Assembly: GCA_023381515.1 (NCBI GenBank)
Contig: JAMCQI010000067.1
Location: 1 to 34,677, forward strand
Reading direction: 5' to 3'
Origin: Chloroflexota bacterium
GTDB lineage: Bacteria; Chloroflexota; Anaerolineae; UBA4142
DNA length: 34,677 nt
A program made the translations under genes and the position numbers. Numbering within the stretch: position 1 is the stretch's first letter; each line of letters starts with the position of its first letter. Shown in pieces: positions 23,738-31,211 of this stretch. Below the pieces are notes generated by a model, which saw only the letters and a program-made list of their open reading frames with translations, had not been told where the DNA came from and searched no databases.

Positions 23738-25891
23738 ATGAAAGGAAATAGCGTGAATCAGTTATCGGCGAATGAGAGGAGATATCTAGCCGCGTGTCCG
23801 GCCATGGGCCTCTGCACGGCGACCTGCCCACTGGAGGTGACGGTTCAAGACGGTCGAATCACGCACATCTCTGACCACCCGGCTTACCCCGCCTGCGTCA
23901 AGGGTCATGTCCAACACATGACGGTGAACGATCCCACACGGCTAAAGTACCCAATGGTACGGGTGGGCAAGCGAGGGGAAGCAAAGTTCGAGCGCATCAG
24001 TTGGGACGCGGCAATTGACTTGTATGCGGGAAAGATCAAGGAGATCGGCGACGAATACGGCCTCGAAGCGATACTGTTCTATGCAGCACGCGGCACCGGC
24101 GGCTTGGCGCGTCTTGCGGCGAAGGAGCGCTTCCCGAACGTCCTCGGTGGGCTGGTCACGTGCTGGGGCTCATTGTGTATCGCGAACAAGACAGCCGCAG
24201 CCCAAACCATGTTCGGGACACCGGCATCCGAAAGTGACCTGGATACGATCAAGGACTCTCGCCTTGCGATCTTTTGGGGCTATGGCTTCGCCGACAGCAA
24301 TCGCCGAGGCGATTTCGCAGGCGAAGCAATGGAGATCATCGCGGAGGCGAAGCGTCGGGGCACGCGCATCGTCGTCATCGATCCGTTCTTTTCGCGTACG
24401 GCGGCCGTCGCGGACCAATGGATTCCGATCATGCCCGGGACGGACGGCGCGATGGCACTGGCCATGGCGAACGTCATCATGGACCGCGGTCTGGTCGACC
24501 ACGAGTTCGTTTCCAAATTCGTTCAGGGTTTTGACGAATTTAAGCGCCACGCGCAGCCCTATACGCCGGCGTGGGCTGCCGAAATCACCGGCGTGCCGGC
24601 TGAGACGATCGTCACGCTCGCGACCGACTACGCGACCCAGCAACCGGCGGCGCTCTTTCCAGGGGACGGACCTTCCCGGGCAGGACGTGACCCGTCGCAA
24701 TGGGTGCGCGCGTGCGGCGCGCTCGCCGCGCTGGTGGGAAGCATCGGCAAACCGGGGACGAACGCGACGTCGGGCACAGCGTACAACAAGGGAATTATTG
24801 CCGGCAGTTTGGTTGCGGCGGACAAACGGAAGACCACCGTCAAGGTGAACGAGTGCCAGATCGCAGATGCCATCCTGACTGGCAGGGCGCTGCAACCCGA
24901 TGGCAGAACCGTTGCCGACACGCCGATCCGAATGTTGATCGGGCATGGCTCAAGCGTGGTCAACCAGGCCGGCGACTCGAACAAGATCGTACAAGCGCTC
25001 CAAAAGCTCGACTATATCATTGCGGCGGATCACTTTGTAACTCCCTTCGTCCGCCACGCGGACCTCGTCTTGCCCGCGACGACGGTGTTTGAAGGGAACG
25101 ATGCCGGGTTCTACGCAACAGCCGGCCACGCGATCGTTTACAGCGAGCAGGTGATTGAGCCAATGTACGAATGCCGTTCCGACCTCGACATCTGGGCAGC
25201 GGTTGCGGACAAGTTGGGCCTGGGCGACGAATACGGTTCGAACTGGAAAGATGTCGACTGGATGCGCGAGACCCTTTACGTTTCTACCGCCGCGAACCCA
25301 CGACTGGCCGACGTGACGCTCGAACGCCTGCAGAAAGAGCGCATCATCTTCGTCGGGCCTCGGCCATTCATTCCGTTCCAAGATCAGGTGAAAGGGCTCA
25401 AGCCATTCCCAACCCAGTCTGGCAAGATCGAACTCTATTCCAAAGAACTGGAAAAACAGGGGTTGCCGCCAATGCCGACCTACTTGGATGACTTTGAGAA
25501 CCTGCGCCACCCTCTTGCCCAAAAGTACCCGCTAGCGATCGCGACGCCACACCTGATTGGGTGGCTGCACAGCCGGACGAACAATCCTTTGCTCAAGGAA
25601 CAGTTTCCGGTCGAGGTGTTCATCCATCCGGCGGATGCGGCCAAGCGCGGGATCGAAGAGGGGGATGCGGTAGTGGTGTTTAACGATCGCGGAGCCACGC
25701 GGCGGACGGCTCGGGTAACCGAAGGCATACGCCAGGGCGTCCTCGTGCTGCCGCAGGGTCCGTGGTACGATCCGGGCCCCGATGGCGTCGATCGCGGTGG
25801 CTCGGTCAACGTCCTGACGACGGACACGATCGACCGCATTGGCGGTTCGGGGACGTACAACAACGCGCTCGTCGAGGTCAAAAAGGCATGA
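23738..25891 (+). CDS. Second molybdopterin oxidoreductase (DMSO reductase family) of unknown substrate
   Basis: A 717-aa catalytic subunit of the DMSO reductase family. The N-terminus has four cysteines that could bind a [4Fe-4S] cluster: Cys20, 26, 30 and 53, with a 5-residue first gap instead of the usual 2-3. Molybdopterin-domain features follow: MVRVGKRGEAKFERISWDAAID, LVTCWGSLCIANKTAA, IVVIDPFFSRTAAVADQWIPIMPGTDGAMALA, and the C-terminal dinucleotide-binding domain ending GGSVNVLTTDTIDRIGGSGTYNNALVEV. No Tat signal peptide, so probably cytoplasmic. No small subunit gene adjoins it. ATG 23738 has AGAGG 7 nt upstream; GTG 23753 (behind AAAGGA) is an alternative. It could be a second hydroxylase, hydratase or reductase; I do not recognise the substrate class. 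Confidence 0.88.
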   Translation: MKGNSVNQLSANERRYLAACPAMGLCTATCPLEVTVQDGRITHISDHPAYPACVKGHVQHMTVNDPTRLKYPMVRVGKRGEAKFERISWDAAIDLYAGKIKEIGDEYGLEAILFYAARGTGGLARLAAKERFPNVLGGLVTCWGSLCIANKTAAAQTMFGTPASESDLDTIKDSRLAIFWGYGFADSNRRGDFAGEAMEIIAEAKRRGTRIVVIDPFFSRTAAVADQWIPIMPGTDGAMALAMANVIMDRGLVDHEFVSKFVQGFDEFKRHAQPYTPAWAAEITGVPAETIVTLATDYATQQPAALFPGDGPSRAGRDPSQWVRACGALAALVGSIGKPGTNATSGTAYNKGIIAGSLVAADKRKTTVKVNECQIADAILTGRALQPDGRTVADTPIRMLIGHGSSVVNQAGDSNKIVQALQKLDYIIAADHFVTPFVRHADLVLPATTVFEGNDAGFYATAGHAIVYSEQVIEPMYECRSDLDIWAAVADKLGLGDEYGSNWKDVDWMRETLYVSTAANPRLADVTLERLQKERIIFVGPRPFIPFQDQVKGLKPFPTQSGKIELYSKELEKQGLPPMPTYLDDFENLRHPLAQKYPLAIATPHLIGWLHSRTNNPLLKEQFPVEVFIHPADAAKRGIEEGDAVVVFNDRGATRRTARVTEGIRQGVLVLPQGPWYDPGPDGVDRGGSVNVLTTDTIDRIGGSGTYNNALVEVKKA

Positions 25892-26014
25892 TTGGCCGAC
25901 ATAACGTTGGCCAACAAATCCATCCAGACTCGACGATCGCGCGCTTGGCTCGTTCTTGAAAGGGACCGGACTGGCGGCCTCCGTCGCCAGAAAAAGATCG
26001 TTGAGGTGAATGAC

Positions 26015-27031
26015 GTGGAAATCCTCGCCGAAGGGCATGGCGAATTGGTGGGCTGGCACGACCCCGACGAAAATCGCGCGTGGATCCAAGCGAACAAGTC
26101 GCGTGAGCTAAGCGACAAACGCATGGACGTGAAGCAAGCGGTTGCGGCGTTTGTCCGTGACGGCGACTATATTGCGTTTGGCGGCTTTGGTCATGTCCGA
26201 GTTCCCATGTCGCTCGTTTACGAACTCATCCGTCAACGCAGAAGGAACCTCGTCATGGCCGGCAAGACCGCCGTGCACGATATTGATCTTCTCATCGGCG
26301 CCGGCTGCGTGGACAGAGTCGAAGCGGCCTACGCGTTCGGGCACGAATTGCGAGGGCTCTCACCGGCCGGTCGCCGCGCGGTCGAGTCGGGGCAGTGCAA
26401 GGTTGTGGCAGAGATATCCAACGCCGGATACCAATGGCGGTTTCTGGCAGGGATGATGGGGATACCCTTCATCCCCGCGCGCACCATGCTCGGCAGCGAA
26501 ACGCTGGACCGCAGTGCCTGCAAAGTCATCCAAGATCCCTGGAGCGGAAAACCGGTCTGCCTGATACCCGCCGCTTATCCCGACGTGGCGATGTTTCATG
26601 CGCCGCGCTGTGACATGTACGGCAATGTACAGATCGACGGCATCGCGGTAGAGGACTTTGAACTGGCTCGTGCCGCGCGCCGCGTGATCGTCACGGTTGA
26701 GGAAATCGTCGATACCGAAGTGATCCAGTCCGCTCCCTGGCGGACGATGATCCCGTTCTACGTCGTGGATGCCGTGTGTGAGGTTCCGTACGGCGCCCAC
26801 CCGACGCAAATGCCCTACCTCTACTTTTTTGACGAAGAGAACATCGGCGAGTGGCTCGAAATGGCAAAGACGGAAGAAGGCGCCGCGGCATATCTTGAAA
26901 AGTACGTCTTCGGCGTCAATGATTTTGAAGAATACTTGGAACGAGTCGGCGGCGTCAGGAAGCTTAATTATCTGAAACGGGTGATGCAGTTCAAGGAGCC
27001 GATGAAAGCTCCCTGGCTAGGAACAAAGTGA
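26015..27031 (+). CDS. CoA-transferase family protein, subunit A (GctA/IpdA-like)
   Basis: A 338-aa class I CoA transferase alpha chain. DGDYIAFGGFGHVRVPMSLVYELI is the N-terminal CoA-transferase motif, followed by LVMAGKTAVHDIDLLIGAGCVDRVEAAY and FHAPRCDMYGNVQIDG. It resembles glutaconate CoA-transferase subunit A and the IpdA subunit of the actinobacterial steroid-ring hydrolase. The frame opens at TTG 25892, but GTG 26015, 6 nt after GAGGTG, gives a more family-like start just before GELVGWHDPDENRAW. With subunit B it would move CoA between acids or hydrolyse a C-C bond of a cyclic CoA ester. In this pathway it could activate acetoacetate; that is inference. Confidence 0.88.
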   Translation: MEILAEGHGELVGWHDPDENRAWIQANKSRELSDKRMDVKQAVAAFVRDGDYIAFGGFGHVRVPMSLVYELIRQRRRNLVMAGKTAVHDIDLLIGAGCVDRVEAAYAFGHELRGLSPAGRRAVESGQCKVVAEISNAGYQWRFLAGMMGIPFIPARTMLGSETLDRSACKVIQDPWSGKPVCLIPAAYPDVAMFHAPRCDMYGNVQIDGIAVEDFELARAARRVIVTVEEIVDTEVIQSAPWRTMIPFYVVDAVCEVPYGAHPTQMPYLYFFDEENIGEWLEMAKTEEGAAAYLEKYVFGVNDFEEYLERVGGVRKLNYLKRVMQFKEPMKAPWLGTK

Positions 27032-27043
27032 GGCGGCACCGTC

Positions 27044-27811
27044 ATGGCTGAGCGATACTCTCCTACTGAATTGTTGGCTTGCGTGGCAGCTCGACTTTTG
27101 GAAGACAAAAAGTCTGTCATGGTCGGCACGGGCCTTCCAATGATCGCTGGGTTGCTGGCGCAAAGGACCCATGCGCCAAACCTACTTCTAATCTTTGAGG
27201 CAGGGGGCATTCGACCACAGTCGCCGGTGCTGCCCATCTCCGTCGGCGATAGCCGCACCTTTCACCGAGCGATAGCGGCGTCGAGCATGCACGACGTAAT
27301 GAGCGCATGCCAGGCTGGCTACGTGGATTACGGCTTCCTCGGCGCGGCGATGATCGACGCTTACGGCAACCTCAACACAACGGTGATCGGCGATTGGGAA
27401 CACCCGAAAGTACGACTTCCCGGCAGCGGCGGCGGAAACGATATCGGCTCGCTTTGCCATCGCACGATCGTCATCATGCGACAGGACAAGCGCAAGTTTG
27501 TGTCGCACGTTGATTTCCTTACTACCCCCGGTTATCTTGATGGAGATGGGGCAAGAGAGCGCGTGGGGTTACCCACACGCACAGGTCCATACCGCGTCAT
27601 CACCCAGTTGGGACAATACGGTTTTGACGAGAAAACGAAACGAATGACACTCCTTGCCGTTCATCCAGGCATTGCGCTGGACGACGTACGTTCCAACAGT
27701 TCTTTCGAAATCGTCGTTCCCGGACAGGTCGGTGTTACCCAGGCGCCAACCGATGAAGAGCTCCGTCTGCTTCGGGAGATTGATCCAACTCGAGTTGCGA
27801 TTGGCAAATGA
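27044..27811 (+). CDS. CoA-transferase family protein, subunit B (GctB/IpdB-like)
   Basis: A 255-aa beta chain partnering the gene just upstream (12-bp gap). It shows MVGTGLPMIAGLLAQRTHAPNLLLIFEAGGIRP, in which Glu52 sits where CoA transferases carry the Glu that forms the CoA thioester. It also has GYVDYGFLGAAMIDAYGNLNTTVIGDW, LPGSGGGNDIGSLCHRTIVIM and FVSHVDFLTTPGYLDG. These features are shared by GctB and IpdB, so transferase and C-C hydrolase activities cannot be separated by eye. It is the last gene of the catabolic block; after its stop at 27811 the coding pattern breaks down. Confidence 0.88.
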   Translation: MAERYSPTELLACVAARLLEDKKSVMVGTGLPMIAGLLAQRTHAPNLLLIFEAGGIRPQSPVLPISVGDSRTFHRAIAASSMHDVMSACQAGYVDYGFLGAAMIDAYGNLNTTVIGDWEHPKVRLPGSGGGNDIGSLCHRTIVIMRQDKRKFVSHVDFLTTPGYLDGDGARERVGLPTRTGPYRVITQLGQYGFDEKTKRMTLLAVHPGIALDDVRSNSSFEIVVPGQVGVTQAPTDEELRLLREIDPTRVAIGK

Positions 27812-27827
27812 GTCGAATCTGCCTTCG

Positions 27828-28253
27828 TCAGCCAGCTGCAGAAAATCTGCCAAGACGGACGTCTTTTCGCAGAGTGGAAAAATGGAGTTTGACATACTCC
27901 TTCTTCTGGAAGGCTTCGGCCTCCTCGGCACCCGCCAGCAAGTTCTCGGCATTGATGTTATTCTTTTCAACCAGGTTTTGAAGACGTGGATGGTCTATGT
28001 AGTATTGGTTCTCCGCCTTGAGTCGACTCACGCCAGGTCGAAACGCATGAATCTGTATTGTCGCGTCCGCGCGACGTGTAGACGGCAAGTGCTTGCTGCG
28101 GCTCTCCGCACCACGCGCTTTACCAACACCCGAAACGGTTGCGTACCTCTGTAAAAATCCTCGGTTGGGAGCCCTCCCGAAGTCGCAATTTTTGACCAAT
28201 TTGGGACCCAATTTTGACCAGAAAGTGATACACTCGAAATGTCGGAATGTCAC
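27828..28253 (-). CDS. Possible gene remnant, unrecognised
   Basis: A minus-strand open frame of 141 codons. Only its last ~70 residues look protein-like (NQYYIDHPRLQNLVEKNNINAE, then LLAGAEEAEAFQKKEYVKLHF), being rich in Lys, Glu, Asn and Leu and unlike the Arg/Ala/Pro-rich shadow frames elsewhere. Its nominal GTG start lies inside the palindrome at 28246-28267, so the true 5' end is missing or elsewhere. It ends convergently 16 bp from the CoA-transferase stop. I do not recognise the family; a decayed mobile-element or hypothetical gene is possible, chance also. Confidence 0.25.
   Translation of the reverse strand: MTFRHFECITFWSKLGPKLVKNCDFGRAPNRGFLQRYATVSGVGKARGAESRSKHLPSTRRADATIQIHAFRPGVSRLKAENQYYIDHPRLQNLVEKNNINAENLLAGAEEAEAFQKKEYVKLHFSTLRKDVRLGRFSAAG
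28190..28220. repeat. Paired TTTTGACCA repeats flanking a small palindrome
   Basis: ATTTTTGACCA ending at 28199 and AATTTTGACCA ending at 28220 are near-identical direct repeats about 22 bp apart, roughly two helical turns. Between them lies the perfect 11-bp palindrome TTGGGACCCAA (28201-28211). Such spacing suits cooperative binding by a regulator dimer. Confidence 0.5.
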
Positions 28254-28267
28254 TACATAGTGACATT
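28246..28267. promoter_or_regulatory. Perfect 22-bp operator-like palindrome
   Basis: AATGTCACTA (28246-28255) and TAGTGACATT (28258-28267) are perfectly complementary 10-bp arms around CA. It lies 26 bp after the direct repeats, in otherwise gene-poor DNA, and about 430 bp before the carbohydrate-type importer. Size and symmetry fit a regulator dimer site; as RNA it would be a plain hairpin without T tract. The binding protein is not identifiable. Confidence 0.6.
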
Positions 28268-28698
28268 ATGATGTTGTGTCTTCTCATTTCTCCCCCCAAA
28301 GTTCCCGGCCCAGGGTTCCATATAGCATTTGCAGGCGCTTGGCTTGGTCTCGGTACCGTATTGTTTTCGACGTCCGGTTTCCGCCCGTCCCCCCGAACTC
28401 GCAGACGCACCAGTCATTTGCATTTCACCGGTCCGGTTCCGGGGGGCACACGCCGCATTGCAGAAAGGAAGGAGGTGCACGGGGAGAAAGCTCATCCGGT
28501 ATCAGGCTCCAGACCCGAGGGGTGGTGTCCATGACGAGCCGAATGCAATGATGCTTTCTACCCACGAGCGAGGAGAAGAGAACAACATCGCCCAGTCACG
28601 AACGGCTGATCCAGGATCTCACACCGTATGTACGGAGAATCAACGATGACTGGTCGCCCGTCCGGCCGCAGAGGACCGGAGGACGACGGAGGAGAACC

Positions 28699-30162
28699 AT
28701 GAGGAACAAGCTGCTCGTCTCGTTAGCGCTTATCGTGGCGCTGGCTGCAATGGCTGCATGCGCCGCGCCCACCGCCGCACCCCAACCGACCACGGCACCG
28801 GCCCCCGCCGTGCAGCCGACCACCGCCCCCGCCGCACAGGCCACTACGGCCCCCGCCGCAGCCGGTTGCGTCGACGCGAATCGCGTCCCCATCTCGTGGT
28901 CGACGATCGCCGGTTTCTACACGGACGCGATGACCACGATCGTCAAGAACTTTGAAGCCACCCACTGCGTCAAAGTCACCGTGGTGGGCATCGACAACGC
29001 CCAATTGTACGACAAGCAGATCATCGAAGCGGTCGGCAAGACCGGCGCCTACGACGTCTACAACATCGAGACGGCGGAAAAGGCCGGCTTCGCCGAGAAT
29101 GGCTACATCCTCCCGCTCGACGATTACATCAAGGCGAACGCCGACGCGGTAGCCTATGACGACATCGCGCCCATCCTCGCCGACATCACGACCAAGTACA
29201 AGGGACACATCTGGGGGCTTCCGTACTACACCTACACTCAGGGTCAGTTCTATAGGCAGGACCTCTTCGACGACAAGACCGAACAGGCCGCATTCAAGGC
29301 CAAGTACGGCTACGATCTGAAACCCCCGACGACTTGGGCCCAGGTGTCCGACATGGCCCAGTTCTTTACGCGCAAGACCGGCGACAAACTAAAGGGCGTG
29401 GCGCTCACGAAAGACTTTTACGGCATCGGCCTCATGGCTGGCCGCTTCCAGGAAATCCAGGACGAGCTCTCGGGCATGATCCTGTGGAAGGGCAGCGACT
29501 GGCTGAAGCCTGACGGCTCCATCGCGGTCGACGACGCCGCCAACAAGTGGGCCCTCGACTTTTACGTCAAGAAGCTGCTGCCGTACGCGCCCCCCGCCGC
29601 CCTGACCGTCACCTACGACGGCGTGATGAACCAGATGATCGACGGTCAGATCGCCATGACCGCCAACTTCTTCCTCGACCAGTGGCCGAACGCCGTCAAG
29701 ACCGAGGCGAGTGTCCCCGGCGCCAAGATGGGCATCGGCCCTGGGATCGAGAACACCGTCTACATCGGCGCATTCCTCATGGGCGTCTCTTCTTCCTCCA
29801 AGCATCCGAAGGAAGCGATGGACTTTGTCGCCTACGTCGGCGGCAAGGAAGCCCAGACCACCTTCGCGTCGATGGGAGGCTCGAGCACTCGCGTCAGCGT
29901 GCTGAGCGCGCCGCAGTTCAACAGCCCGGAGAGCTACACCAAAACCGCGCATTTCGCTATGCTGCTTAAAGTGTTCGACAACATGAAAGGCAAGACCTCC
30001 AACCTCTTCTACAGCCCGTACGGCGCCAAGCTCTACAACGCCATGGGGCCGATCTACCACGCCGCCGCCGCCGGCGAAAAGAACGTGGACGAAGACGTCC
30101 TGGAATTGAAAGACGAATTCCAAAAGATTTGCGGCGGTCCCAAGTGCACCGTTAACCGGTAG
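28699..30162 (+). CDS. Carbohydrate/polyol-type ABC importer substrate-binding lipoprotein
   Basis: A 487-aa extracytoplasmic solute-binding protein of the MalE-like family 1 type. A signal peptide (LLVSLALIVALAAMAA) leads to lipobox Cys21, followed by an Ala/Pro/Thr linker to about residue 55 and a mature domain with FEATHCVKVTVVGIDNAQLYDKQIIEAV, YDVYNIETAEKAGFAENGYILPLDDYI, IWGLPYYTYTQGQFYRQDLF and MIDGQIAMTANFFLDQWPNA. Two Cys pairs (residues 57/96 region and the C-terminal CGGPKC) could form disulfides. GGAGGAG precedes ATG 28699. Genes for two permeases, a small membrane protein and two ATPases follow. The substrate is probably a sugar, polyol or glycerol-like compound; it cannot be read from sequence. 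Confidence 0.93.
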   Translation: MRNKLLVSLALIVALAAMAACAAPTAAPQPTTAPAPAVQPTTAPAAQATTAPAAAGCVDANRVPISWSTIAGFYTDAMTTIVKNFEATHCVKVTVVGIDNAQLYDKQIIEAVGKTGAYDVYNIETAEKAGFAENGYILPLDDYIKANADAVAYDDIAPILADITTKYKGHIWGLPYYTYTQGQFYRQDLFDDKTEQAAFKAKYGYDLKPPTTWAQVSDMAQFFTRKTGDKLKGVALTKDFYGIGLMAGRFQEIQDELSGMILWKGSDWLKPDGSIAVDDAANKWALDFYVKKLLPYAPPAALTVTYDGVMNQMIDGQIAMTANFFLDQWPNAVKTEASVPGAKMGIGPGIENTVYIGAFLMGVSSSSKHPKEAMDFVAYVGGKEAQTTFASMGGSSTRVSVLSAPQFNSPESYTKTAHFAMLLKVFDNMKGKTSNLFYSPYGAKLYNAMGPIYHAAAAGEKNVDEDVLELKDEFQKICGGPKCTVNR

Positions 30163-30175
30163 CAGTGAAGCTAGA

Positions 30176-30228
30176 CCTGGGACTCGACGCAAGTCGAGTC
30201 CCAGGCAAACGGCTGCCCTTACGGCAGC
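30176..30228 (+). other. Tandem stem-loops after the binding-protein gene
   Basis: The first is a perfect 13-bp stem (30176-30188 with 30193-30205) closed by a GCAA tetraloop of the very stable GNRA class. The second has GCTGCC (30212-30217) pairing with GGCAGC (30223-30228) over a 5-nt loop. No T tract follows. Placed between lipoprotein and permease genes, they probably protect or partly terminate the upstream mRNA so that binding protein is made in excess. Confidence 0.7.
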
Positions 30229-30247
30229 ACCTTGATTGGGAGCACCC

Positions 30248-31198
30248 ATGCAAACAGCAGCGTCCACTTCCGCCCAGAGCGTGGCGCGACCCGCCCATCC
30301 GCCTCGTAAGCGGTCCATGTCCGACACGCGGTACTCGCTCCTCCTCATCACGCCGGCGATGATCATCATTCTCTTCTTCGCCCTGGTCCCGCTGTTCTAC
30401 GCGATCGTGATCTCGTTCCGACAAGCCGACCTGACCATGGGCGGCATTCAGCAGTTCGTCGGGCTGCGAAACTATCGCCTCATGCTCCAGGAGCCCTATT
30501 TCTGGCAGACGGTCGGGACGACCGTCCGGTTCACCTTCTTCGCGGTCGCCATCGAAATGGGGCTGGGCATTCTGCTGGCCTTTCTCATCAACGGCGTGAC
30601 CGTGGGCAAGGGGATCATTCGCAGCCTGTTGATCCTTCCGTTGGCCACCGCGCCGGCTGTGACCGGCTTGTTCTGGAGATACCTGTACGATACCCAGTTC
30701 GGCCTCATCAACTATTTTCTCCACCTCGTCCACTTGCCGGAGCCGAATTGGCTAGGCGATATCCACATCGGGTTCTGGAGCGTTATCATCTTCGACGTGT
30801 GGGAGTGGACCCCGTTCGTCGCCTTGATCGTTCTCGCCGGCCTCCAGTCGCTGCCCCGGGAACCCTTCGAGGCCGCCGAGCTGGACGGTGCGTCGCAATT
30901 CCGGATCCTGCGGCGTCTCACGTTCCCCATGCTCACGCCCGTCCTGACGCTCGTGCTCATCCTTCGCGCGATCGATTCGCTCCGCCTCTACGATGCGGTG
31001 GCAACCCTCACGCGCGGCGGCCCCGGCTCGGTCACCGAGACGTTGACCTACTACCTCTACCGACAGGGACTCGTGTTCTTCCGAATGGACTATGCGTCGA
31101 CGATGGCTTTATTGTTCCTGTTCGCGGTCGTCGTCGCGAGCGGCGTTGCACTTCGGCCGCTGTTGAACCGATTCGCCCTGCGTGCTGGGGAGAGATGA
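30248..31198 (+). CDS. CUT1-type ABC importer permease (MalF/UgpA-like)
   Basis: A 316-aa membrane protein with six main hydrophobic segments. The N-terminal ~25 residues are polar and Pro/Ala-rich; then YSLLLITPAMIIILFFALVPLFYAIVISF starts the membrane region. The EAA coupling loop is EPFEAAELDGASQFRILRRLTFPML, and LTRGGPGSVTETLTYYLYRQGLVFF is characteristic of this family. ATG 30248 has GGGAG 5 nt upstream; a TTG at 30236 is in frame but less likely. It forms the channel with the next gene product. Confidence 0.94.
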   Translation: MQTAASTSAQSVARPAHPPRKRSMSDTRYSLLLITPAMIIILFFALVPLFYAIVISFRQADLTMGGIQQFVGLRNYRLMLQEPYFWQTVGTTVRFTFFAVAIEMGLGILLAFLINGVTVGKGIIRSLLILPLATAPAVTGLFWRYLYDTQFGLINYFLHLVHLPEPNWLGDIHIGFWSVIIFDVWEWTPFVALIVLAGLQSLPREPFEAAELDGASQFRILRRLTFPMLTPVLTLVLILRAIDSLRLYDAVATLTRGGPGSVTETLTYYLYRQGLVFFRMDYASTMALLFLFAVVVASGVALRPLLNRFALRAGER

Positions 31199-31211
31199 GG
31201 AGCGTGTGACT

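Larger units (their letters stand above)
27812..28698. other. 887-base intergenic region separating the two transport systems
   Basis: No convincing intact gene is seen on either strand. The left part (27828-28253) contains a minus-strand open frame that may be a gene remnant. The middle (28190-28267) holds operator-like repeats. The right part (about 28470-28690) is purine-rich with several short self-complementary stretches and could be a structured leader of the downstream lipoprotein gene, but I could not match it to a known RNA class. I saw no confident sigma-70 promoter; ribosome-binding GGAGGAG precedes 28699. Confidence 0.6.

Noticed and set aside
25971..25990. CTGGCG/CGCCAG 6-bp hairpin
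   Set aside because: Followed by A residues, not T, on the + strand, and the stem is short; no terminator function can be supported.
25892..26014. TTG start giving a longer CoA-transferase subunit A
   Set aside because: The extra 41 residues are Arg/Lys-rich and unlike the family, and GTG 26015 has a better-spaced GAGGTG.
29389..30369. Minus-strand open frame of 326 codons
   Set aside because: Antisense to the binding-lipoprotein gene and the tandem hairpins; low-complexity Gly/Val/Arg composition typical of a GC-rich shadow frame.
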